This document shows, in pieces, positions 57,317 through 64,000 of a stretch of DNA of 64,000 nucleotides; position 1 is the stretch's first letter, and each line of letters starts with the position of its first letter. The notes below the pieces were generated by a model. It worked only from the letters and a program-made list of their open reading frames with translations, did not search any database and was not told the origin of the DNA. Both the position numbers and the translations under genes were made by a program. The stretch spans positions 4,991,001 to 5,055,000 of the forward strand of contig NZ_CP027860.1 of assembly GCF_003015185.1 (NCBI RefSeq), given 5' to 3'. The stretch is from Ahniella affigens. GTDB taxonomy: Bacteria > Pseudomonadota > Gammaproteobacteria > Xanthomonadales > Ahniellaceae.

Positions 57317-58252
57317 CTATTTGAGCCCGCGATACACCGCGCATTTCTGCGATTCGGTTTTCATCGAGAAGCGTTTGTAAGTCCACTGATACTGCCAGGG
57401 CGCGCGTTCGACGCAGGCGGCCAAACCGTGATGAAGCGCCGTGACGGCGGCGACGTGATCGCTGCTCGCAATCGACGGCTCCGCCGGCAGGAAATGCAGC
57501 CGGTAGCCGCGCCCGTTCTGAAGGCGCTCGCAGAATCCAAAGACCACCGCCGAGTCGGTGCGATGCGCGAGTCGCGACAGCAAGGTCATGCTGCGCACGG
57601 GCTGACCCAGGAATGGCGCCACCTCGCCCTCGCCGCTCATGGCTCGTTGATCCGGCAGAATTCCGGTGCAACCGCCCGACTTCAGGACCTTGAGCAACTC
57701 ACGGACACCACTGGCCTCGGCCCTTATTTGCTGGGCGCCCAACTTGCCACGCGAGCGCGTCAGCAGCGGCTCCCACTCGGCATGCTGCGGCTGCCGATAC
57801 AAAATTGCGGTCGGGCCCTGTTTGCAGAGCCAGAGATTCAGGAGCTCCCAGCAACCGAGGTGCGGCGCCGCGATGATGACGCCCTTGCCGCGCGCTTTGG
57901 CGGCCTGAAAATGCTCCCGTCCGACCACCTCGACAATTCGTCCCAACGCCGCATCCGGTGTGCCGCCCCAGACCAATGCCAACTCCGTCAGGTTCTTGCC
58001 GGTTTCGGCCATCACGCGTCGGACGAAGGCTTCCTGGTCATCGAGCCCCAGCACGCGGTGAATCAACTGAAAGTTGCGCCGCGCCACTTTCGCTTCGCGC
58101 GTGTTGGCCATACTGAGCAACCGCCCGATCAGCGCGCCCAAGGCATGCAACCAGGACAGCGGCAGCCAACTGCCAATCCGGAGCACCCAAAGGGTGAGCT
58201 GCACCTTCCAGGCAATACGCGGACTCGGGTGTGGGCTTGACGGGTTGGACAT
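57317..58252 (-). CDS. LpxL/HtrB-like lipid A acyltransferase
   Basis: 311 residues. A membrane helix near the N-terminus is followed by the lysophospholipid acyltransferase core with the HX4E motif in APHLGCWELL, then a GILPDQRAMSGEGEVAPFLG segment. It transfers a fatty acyl chain to lipid A or a related lipid at the inner membrane. It is 78 bases upstream of pepA on the same strand, so it may lie in the same transcript. Confidence 0.85.
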   Translation of the reverse strand: MSNPSSPHPSPRIAWKVQLTLWVLRIGSWLPLSWLHALGALIGRLLSMANTREAKVARRNFQLIHRVLGLDDQEAFVRRVMAETGKNLTELALVWGGTPDAALGRIVEVVGREHFQAAKARGKGVIIAAPHLGCWELLNLWLCKQGPTAILYRQPQHAEWEPLLTRSRGKLGAQQIRAEASGVRELLKVLKSGGCTGILPDQRAMSGEGEVAPFLGQPVRSMTLLSRLAHRTDSAVVFGFCERLQNGRGYRLHFLPAEPSIASSDHVAAVTALHHGLAACVERAPWQYQWTYKRFSMKTESQKCAVYRGLK

Positions 58253-58295
58253 AAGAAGTGCGATGATGCGGGATCATGAACGGGAAAGAAAGCCG

Positions 58296-58748
58296 GTGAT
58301 CGCTTTGATTCAACGCGTCCGCGAGGCCCGGGTCGATGTCGCCGACGAAACCGTTGGCGCCATCGGACCAGGTCTCCTGGCGCTCGTCGCCATCGAACCG
58401 GGCGACACGGATGCCGTTCTGAGCCGCATGCTGGAACGGCTGCTGGCTTATCGTGTATTCGAGGACCAGGACGGCAAAATGAATCGCTCGCTGCGCGATG
58501 TGCATGGCGGGCTGCTCCTCGTGTCGCAGTTCACGCTCGCGGCCGACACCAGAAAGGGTCTGCGCCCGAGCTTTTCGTCCGCCGCCGAACCCGCTTTTGC
58601 GCGCACGCAGTTCGAACGATTGGTTGGGCTGGCCCGCGCAGGCTATGACCTCGTCGAAACAGGGCGCTTTGCGGCGAACATGCAAGTACATTTGATCAAC
58701 GATGGCCCGGTGACGTTCTGGCTGCAGAGTGGCGAGCGTGCGGCATGA
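58296..58748 (+). CDS. dtd: D-aminoacyl-tRNA deacylase Dtd
   Basis: 150 residues. The start was set at GTG 58296 because the family begins M-x-A-L-x-Q-R-V (here VIALIQRVREARV); an ATG at 58263 would add 11 residues. Signature regions: LLVSQFTLAAD and NDGPVTFWLQ. It removes D-amino acids from tRNA. It overlaps the next gene by ATGA. Confidence 0.92.
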   Translation: MIALIQRVREARVDVADETVGAIGPGLLALVAIEPGDTDAVLSRMLERLLAYRVFEDQDGKMNRSLRDVHGGLLLVSQFTLAADTRKGLRPSFSSAAEPAFARTQFERLVGLARAGYDLVETGRFAANMQVHLINDGPVTFWLQSGERAA

Positions 58749-59536
58749 CCGACTTGCCTGTTCGCACCGAGAAGAAGCTCGGTCTGTTGATTGACCTCGA
58801 TATCTGCGTCGGTTGTCACGCGTGCGCGGTCGCTTGCAAGGAATGGAACGACGGCGGCCAGTTTGGTCCGTTGACCGACGAAGACCCCTATGGCGCGGAG
58901 CCGATGGGCGTGTGGTTCAACCGCGTGCATTCGTACACGGTTGATCCAGCCGTGCCGCAGGAATCGGGCCATTGCGGCGCCAGCTCGCCGCCGGCTGGTC
59001 CAGCCGGTCGGCTCGGCTTATCGCTGCATTTCCCGCGATCCTGTCTCCACTGCGAGCAGGCGGCTTGCGTTACCGTGTGCCCCACGGGCGCGAGCTACAA
59101 GCGCGCGGAAGACGGCATCGTGCTGGTGGATTACGACCGCTGCATCGGTTGCAAGCTGTGTTCCTGGGCGTGCCCTTACGGGGCACGTGAGTACGATCAG
59201 GCCCAGGGAGTGATGAAGAAATGCACGCTATGCGTCGATCGCATTTATAACGAGAGCTTGCCCGAAGCCGATCGGCAACCAGCCTGCGTGCTGGCGTGCC
59301 CGACCGGTGCCCGTGCGTTTGGCGACTTCGCGGACCCCAGTTCCGTAGTCTCGACGCGAAGCGCGGGGCGAGATCCGCAAGCGCTGATGCCCGAGCTTGG
59401 CTACGAGCCGACGAATCGCTATTTGCCGCCGCGACCGCGTCGCGATCAAACGCCAGAGGCCAAGGCCGATGACACGCTGAATCCCGCCGAGCTGCCTACC
59501 GTGCTCCGCTGGCTCGACCGGATGCTGAGCCGATGA
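58745..59536 (+). CDS. SoeB-like iron-sulfur subunit of a DMSO-reductase-family enzyme
   Basis: 263 residues with four [4Fe-4S] cluster motifs: CVGCHACAVAC (from C21), CLHCEQAACVTVCP, CIGCKLCSWACPYG, CTLCVDRI and CVLACP. The FNRVHSY segment after GAEPMGVW resembles SoeB of sulfite dehydrogenase SoeABC. It carries electrons between a molybdenum subunit and a membrane quinone subunit. No molybdopterin subunit (SoeA) is found on either side. Confidence 0.82.
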   Translation: MTDLPVRTEKKLGLLIDLDICVGCHACAVACKEWNDGGQFGPLTDEDPYGAEPMGVWFNRVHSYTVDPAVPQESGHCGASSPPAGPAGRLGLSLHFPRSCLHCEQAACVTVCPTGASYKRAEDGIVLVDYDRCIGCKLCSWACPYGAREYDQAQGVMKKCTLCVDRIYNESLPEADRQPACVLACPTGARAFGDFADPSSVVSTRSAGRDPQALMPELGYEPTNRYLPPRPRRDQTPEAKADDTLNPAELPTVLRWLDRMLSR

Positions 59537-60492
59537 ATCCCGCGCTGTCAGTCATTGCATTCACCACGCTGTCGGGCGCCGGTTATGGCCTGATGATTTG
59601 GCTCGGTCTGTTGCTGCCCTTTCATCGCCAACCGCCGTTGCCCGCTGGATTCGGGATTTGGACATTGCTGCTCGCGCTGGTGCTCGTCAGCGCCGGCTTG
59701 CTCGCGTCACTGGCCCACCTCGGCCATCCCGAACGTGCCTGGCGCGCGTTTTCACAATGGCGCACGTCTTGGCTCTCGCGCGAAGGCGTTTTGGCTGTCT
59801 GGACGTTCGTGCCAGCGCTGCTGACGCTGCTTGTGTTACTCGGTTACCTGCCACCACACTGGCTGCTTTGGCTCGGCCCGCTGCTGGCGCTGTCGGCAGC
59901 GCTGACGGTGCTCTGCACCGCAATGATCTATGCGAGTCTGAAGACCGTGCCACACTGGCGTGATTGGCGCGTTGCCCCGCTCTATCTGTTGTTCGCGCTC
60001 GCGACAGGTGCGACGTTTCAGTTGCCGGTGCTGAATTATTTTGCACCGGAATTCCTCTTGAAGATGCCAACCACGACCGCGCAAGTAGCATTGTTTGTGG
60101 CATTCGTCCTGCGTTACCTGCAACGGCGCGCGCTGCGCGATTCGGTCAGCGCACCGAGCCTTGCTTCAGCAGTCGGCCTGCCCGAAGGCAACGCCGTGAA
60201 ATTGTTTGAAGGCGCCCACACCGAAGACAGTTTCATCACCCGCGAGATGGTCTTCCGCTTTGCGCGCAAGCATCGCGAACCGATGTTTCTGGCGGCGCTG
60301 GCTTGTGGCATTGCGCTTGCCGGTGGCCTATTGGAGCACGCCAGCAATGCGGGCCCTGGTATCCGCCCGAGCTTTCTGTTTGCCGCCCTGTTTGCGTATG
60401 CGGGTGTATTTTTTGAACGCTGGTTGTTTTTCGCCGAGGCGCGACACGTCGTGTCGGTGTACTTCGAACGGCCGGATGCAGGCCGGGGCTGA
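59533..60492 (+). CDS. SoeC/DmsC-like membrane anchor subunit
   Basis: 319 residues, about eight membrane helices, NrfD/DmsC family (GLMIWLGLLLPFHRQPP, LAHLGHPERAWRAFSQWRTSWLSREG). It exchanges electrons with quinone. It overlaps the SoeB-like gene by ATGA. HLGHPERAWRAF matches the anchor-subunit motif. The rest of the enzyme must be elsewhere in the genome. Confidence 0.82.
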   Translation: MNPALSVIAFTTLSGAGYGLMIWLGLLLPFHRQPPLPAGFGIWTLLLALVLVSAGLLASLAHLGHPERAWRAFSQWRTSWLSREGVLAVWTFVPALLTLLVLLGYLPPHWLLWLGPLLALSAALTVLCTAMIYASLKTVPHWRDWRVAPLYLLFALATGATFQLPVLNYFAPEFLLKMPTTTAQVALFVAFVLRYLQRRALRDSVSAPSLASAVGLPEGNAVKLFEGAHTEDSFITREMVFRFARKHREPMFLAALACGIALAGGLLEHASNAGPGIRPSFLFAALFAYAGVFFERWLFFAEARHVVSVYFERPDAGRG

Positions 60493-60501
60493 CACGTTGG
60501 G

Positions 60502-61059
60502 TCAATCCCGCTCCGACTTCTCGACAATCCCGGTTGGCAGGTCGTCCAGACTTCGCTGATTCTTCTCGGCCCAATACGCGCGGATGCCGTCCTCGCCCTT
60601 CTTGGTCGCCCATTGGTTCAAGAGCTCGCGCTCGCCCTGATAGTCGAAATACGGGACCGCCATGCCACAGGAGGTCTGCACGAGATCGATCGTCAGGTCG
60701 AAGATCTGCCTGACACCCGGCAATGCCGGGAACGATGCAGCCAACTGCTCCCAGGTGGGGTCGCCACGATGATGGACCGTTGCCGTGCCGTACAACCTCA
60801 GAATCATTGGCTTGCCCTCGAACGCGCAGAACATCAAGGTCATGCGCGGATGGGTGGCGACATGCGCGGCGGTCTCATTGCCGCTGCCGGTCACGTTCAG
60901 CCAACACACGCGTTGCGAATTCAGCACGCGCAACGCATCCATGCCTTTCGGCGATACGTTCACGCGACTGGTATCGGTAGCCGTGCCGACGAAGAACAGC
61001 TTCTGTGCGGCAATGAACTGGATGTGGTCGGCCGACAATTCGGGATAGCGTTGGCCCAT
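60502..61059 (-). CDS. pyridoxamine 5'-phosphate oxidase-like flavoprotein
   Basis: 185 residues with the split-barrel flavin-binding fold: FFVGTATDTSRVNVSPKG, VCWLNVTGSGNETAAHVATH, RMTLMFCAFEGKPMILRLYG. This subgroup is usually annotated as a general PPOX-type FMN protein rather than PdxH. The substrate is unknown. It is convergent with the SoeC-like gene. Confidence 0.85.
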   Translation of the reverse strand: MGQRYPELSADHIQFIAAQKLFFVGTATDTSRVNVSPKGMDALRVLNSQRVCWLNVTGSGNETAAHVATHPRMTLMFCAFEGKPMILRLYGTATVHHRGDPTWEQLAASFPALPGVRQIFDLTIDLVQTSCGMAVPYFDYQGERELLNQWATKKGEDGIRAYWAEKNQRSLDDLPTGIVEKSERD

Positions 61060-61089
61060 GGTGTGCTCGGTAGGTTGGTCGAATCGGTG

Positions 61090-61497
61090 TCAGTGTGTGC
61101 CGCTGGAAGGTTCGTGCCGGCTCGCCTGATTCAGCAACCGCGCGACCGGCATCAGGCTTAACCACGGCGACAGATAAAACGCCGTCAAATACCAGTACTG
61201 CCAAAGATTGCCCGCACCATGTCCCAGATAAATGCCGCAATACCAAGCATCCAAAGCGGCGAATGGCACGGTGTAGTAGATCGACAACCAGAACGCGATG
61301 CGCATGCGGCGCTGAGCGGGAACCCGCACCAGGATCATCATGCACGCCAGTGCGATCAGCGCCGACAGGATGATGCTCGCAAAGCCGACGGCAGCGGGAC
61401 TGTATTGCTGGTAGTAGTTCGGCAGCCCAGCGAGCCAGAACAGCAGCCAGATCACGATGGCCTGAGCCAGAATCATCCAATGCGTGCGTGCGCGCAT
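61090..61497 (-). CDS. small polytopic membrane protein
   Basis: 135 residues, four predicted membrane segments (AQAIVIWLLFWLAG, FASIILSALIALACMMIL, FWLSIYYTVPFAAL, YWYLTAFYLSPWLSL). No family is recognised. It is 30 bases upstream of the PPOX-like gene on the same strand, so they may be co-transcribed. Confidence 0.6.
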   Translation of the reverse strand: MRARTHWMILAQAIVIWLLFWLAGLPNYYQQYSPAAVGFASIILSALIALACMMILVRVPAQRRMRIAFWLSIYYTVPFAALDAWYCGIYLGHGAGNLWQYWYLTAFYLSPWLSLMPVARLLNQASRHEPSSGTH

Positions 61498-61579
61498 GCG
61501 TTTGCCTTGTTACCGCCAATTGGCGCGACAGTATGCCCGGTCGGCGCGCCATTGGCACGCCGACCAGGCCGCGCGACTA

Positions 61580-62068
61580 TTATTCCTCGTCCGGCAACAC
61601 GGAGGAGTGGTGACTGGTGATCAGCCAGGTGCCATCGATGTAACGGTACGAATAGCTGTAGCGCGCCGGAATGATCTTCGGCGGCACCTGATAGGTGAAG
61701 GTGTACAGGCCCGCATCGATCGCGTAGTTGCAACCAATGTCGATGAAACTGAGCGTGACTTCGCCACTCGGGCGATGCGCTAGAAATTTTTTGAAGTAGG
61801 CTTCTTTTTCTTCAGGCTCGATCCGCGGAAGTTTTGAGACCGTCGGCAGCAGAATCGATTTTGGCGCGTAGTTTGCCAACACCTTCTTCGGATCACCCGT
61901 TTTCAGCGAATTGTTCCAGCGCACAAACAGGTCGGCGATCTGTTGTTTTGTGACCGGCACACAGCGCTCATTACTGCCATCGGCAGGCGGTGACTCGTGT
62001 GAGTGGTGGCTCGCGCATCCAGTCAACGCGGCAAAGGCCAACAGGCCCGCGAAAAATTTCAGGGTCAT
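61580..62068 (-). CDS. SnoaL/DUF4440-like lipoprotein
   Basis: 162 residues from MTLKFF with a lipobox LTGC. The mature part has the cone-shaped NTF2-like fold pattern of the SgcJ/EcaC (DUF4440) group: IADLFVRWNNSLKTGDPKKVLANYAPKS, YRYIDGTWLITSHHSS. These small proteins bind ligands or act as calcium/calmodulin-kinase-association-like domains. Role unknown. The frame extends upstream into noncoding sequence. Confidence 0.72.
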   Translation of the reverse strand: MTLKFFAGLLAFAALTGCASHHSHESPPADGSNERCVPVTKQQIADLFVRWNNSLKTGDPKKVLANYAPKSILLPTVSKLPRIEPEEKEAYFKKFLAHRPSGEVTLSFIDIGCNYAIDAGLYTFTYQVPPKIIPARYSYSYRYIDGTWLITSHHSSVLPDEE

Positions 62069-62337
62069 GTGTCGCTCCAAGTGTTTGGGGGTCGGTCGGA
62101 ACGAACAGTTGAGTGCCGACGGACAACTCTTGCCGTCGCGTGGTGCCTTCCTGGCGTCGCCCAAGTGCCCGCGTGAAGAAGCGGTGAATCTGGAGCCTAA
62201 GCGCATCTCATTCCGCTTGCAAGCCTGCTAGACGCGATAGGTCGGCTGTTTTTTGACTTGCGTCGGGTTCTGCGCACACGAAACCGGGAAAACTCCGTTT
62301 CAGAATGTGTCGCTTTCATGAGTTCCGGGAGTCCGTC

Positions 62338-64000
62338 ATGTACCTGCCGCGTTTTACGTTGGGTTTGTTCACCCTTTTCGTTGCAACCAGCGCCCTCGCG
62401 GCCGACCAGAATCTGCGGGTTGGCACCGGCGCGGGTTGTACGCATGCCGACGTGGCCTCGGCGCTGAACACCGCTCGCACCCAAACCGGTACGCATACGA
62501 TCCGGATCAACAAGGGCAGCTATGCGATGCCGAATGGCGCCAGCTATACGCCGACCGTGAGCCAGACGGCGGTGTTTCTGGAAGGTGGCTACGACAGTTG
62601 CACCGCCGCGGCGCCAACCGGCAGCACCGGGAACGATGCGGACCTCGCCGTGCTGGATGGTACGGGTGGGACTGCGACATCCGTGCTGTCGCTTGGCATC
62701 AATGGTCTGGTGCAGACGTTTCAGATCCGACGTGTCGTGATTCGCGGCGGCGAATTCAGTGGCCTGATCGTCAGCGGGCAGGCGTCGGTGCTGCTCGGCG
62801 TCGGCACCAAGATCAAGTTCAATGCAACACCCGGGGTTGGCGGCGGCGTGGTGCTGAACGGTGCGCTGACGTCCAACACCGCGAGCGCGGCGCGCATCGA
62901 CTTTTATATCGATGAAGGCGCCGAGATCACCAACAACACGGCGACCGACAAGGGTGGCGGCGTGTTCTGCGGCAATCTCTCGGGTGTGGATGGCCATGCC
63001 AGCATCGTGTTCCGCGACGGTATCATCGGCTACAACCAAGCCGATGAAGGCGCAGCGTTCTATTGCCGGGGAACGGTGGAAGTTGGCGGCGGTTTTCAGC
63101 CAAGGCCACGTACAGATCGCGCCGCCCTCATCATCGGCAATCAGTCCACGGCGAACGGTTCCGGTGTGCGGTGCGCAGCCGGCTTCGCCACGTTGGATAT
63201 GGTCTTGCCTGTGCAAAGCGACGGCTTCCGGCATGTTGGTGCTGATCCCAATAGCACCGGCCTGCTGGCCGTGGTGGCAAACAGCGGTACGAGCAGCCCG
63301 GGTTTGTGCTTGACCGGCAGCAGGACCTGGGGTGCCGTTGGCAATCCCGCGCCAACTGGACAAAGCCGCTTCCGTCTGCGCAACTTCTACATGTCCGACC
63401 AGTTTGGCGATGGTTTCACGGGTTTGAGCACGCGAGATCGCATCGAGCTGATCGTCGAACCTTCGGGTACCAACGTGTCGTGCTCGTTCTTCAGCCCGAC
63501 CCCCTGTGTGCGGCTGACCGCGAATTCGTTCGATGTGGCGGATGGTTCGCTCTTAACCGCCAGTGGCGCGAGCATTCTGCAATTGCGCCGCGCGTTGGTC
63601 GACAGCAATGCCGCGCGCTCCGACCTGGCCTTGGCCGACGATGGCGCGCAGATCATTCTCTACAGCAGCATTCTCGACAACAACACCGTCGCCAACCGCA
63701 CAACGCTGCCGAGCACGGCGTCGCTCTTTGCGGCCCGCTTTGGCGGCAGTGTGGACGTGAACTACAGCACGATCATCATGCGCTCGGCGCTCACGCAGTT
63801 CTTCCGGCTCGGTTGGGGTCCGTTGACCGACGCCACGGGCACGATCTATACCCAGGGCAGTGCGTTTGCATCGACCGTGGGGGCGCCGCTCGCTGTGGGC
63901 TACGAGAGTGGCGCACCGTCCAGCAGTTTCCGCCGGTACTGGTGCGGCTACTTTGCGAATACCAGCAGCAATTTCACGGGACACACCGTCATCAACGATC
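62338..64000 (+). CDS. exported parallel beta-helix protein, cut by the window end
   Basis: 554 codons in view and still open. CGGGAG precedes the ATG. Signal peptide cleaved near ALAADQN. The mature part begins VGTGAGCTHADVASALN, the usual opening of secreted beta-helix proteins, and continues with repeated strand-turn units (for example GAEITNNTATDKGGGVFCG, YNQADEGAAFYCRG). Cysteine pairs may staple the turns. It is probably secreted or surface-anchored. Confidence 0.75.
   Translation, partial: MYLPRFTLGLFTLFVATSALAADQNLRVGTGAGCTHADVASALNTARTQTGTHTIRINKGSYAMPNGASYTPTVSQTAVFLEGGYDSCTAAAPTGSTGNDADLAVLDGTGGTATSVLSLGINGLVQTFQIRRVVIRGGEFSGLIVSGQASVLLGVGTKIKFNATPGVGGGVVLNGALTSNTASAARIDFYIDEGAEITNNTATDKGGGVFCGNLSGVDGHASIVFRDGIIGYNQADEGAAFYCRGTVEVGGGFQPRPRTDRAALIIGNQSTANGSGVRCAAGFATLDMVLPVQSDGFRHVGADPNSTGLLAVVANSGTSSPGLCLTGSRTWGAVGNPAPTGQSRFRLRNFYMSDQFGDGFTGLSTRDRIELIVEPSGTNVSCSFFSPTPCVRLTANSFDVADGSLLTASGASILQLRRALVDSNAARSDLALADDGAQIILYSSILDNNTVANRTTLPSTASLFAARFGGSVDVNYSTIIMRSALTQFFRLGWGPLTDATGTIYTQGSAFASTVGAPLAVGYESGAPSSSFRRYWCGYFANTSSNFTGHTVIND

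Overview
The window looks like chromosomal DNA of a GC-rich gammaproteobacterium, most likely of the Lysobacterales/Xanthomonadales type. This rests on gene content rather than a marker gene: a tonB-exbB-exbD-exbD operon preceded by a secreted TPR protein, a sufR-sufB-sufC-sufD-sufS iron-sulfur operon, a split class II ribonucleotide reductase (nrdJa/nrdJb), a LysR/CysB regulator divergent from cysG, and many small palindromic intergenic repeats. No rRNA, tRNA, CRISPR array or complete insertion sequence was seen.

Left end (1-4224): an accessory patch. It holds the N-terminal part of a very large DUF4011-type helicase/NTPase cut by the window edge, a small gene broken by an in-frame TAG, and a KAP-family P-loop NTPase whose codons look more AT-rich than the rest. 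4273-9040: nrdJb, a lysine/alanine-rich histone H1-like gene with its own terminator, nrdJa, and a small exported protein. A stretch of REP-like hairpins and a 60-bp tandem repeat follows (9091-9490).

9790-20282 is the most distinctive segment: four translationally coupled genes for exported proteins. They encode a 1994-residue MnxG/MofA-like multicopper oxidase, a YVTN-type beta-propeller protein, a protein with two complete SCO copper-chaperone domains in tandem, and a c-type cytochrome fused to an ABC-type (type 1) periplasmic ligand-binding domain. I infer a periplasmic or extracellular metal-oxidation or copper-dependent electron-transfer cassette. No substrate can be read from the sequence.

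20373-35673 is mostly housekeeping: DUF3014, DUF523, Dps, HrpA, a SufU-like scaffold, two alpha/beta hydrolases, the suf operon (with a DUF3703 gene inside it) under a recognisable sigma-70 promoter, and a stand-alone Hpt protein. 35771-36834 is rich in noncoding hairpins, including five consecutive near-perfect stem-loops, around an exonuclease gene. Next come YidD, the CysB-like regulator, CysG and an alkaline-ceramidase-like membrane protein.

41671-49364 is a leftward block for envelope energisation and maintenance: TonB-ExbB-ExbD-ExbD, a TPR protein, an M48 lipoprotein protease, a RimK-like ligase and a UUP1-type inactive transglutaminase membrane protein. The right end has a Pro/Ala-rich protein, an exported cyclophilin, an OmpR/EnvZ-type two-component system, HolC-PepA, an LpxL-like acyltransferase, Dtd, two SoeB/SoeC-like subunits without a catalytic partner in view, and small exported or membrane proteins. 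It ends in a secreted beta-helix protein cut by the window edge.
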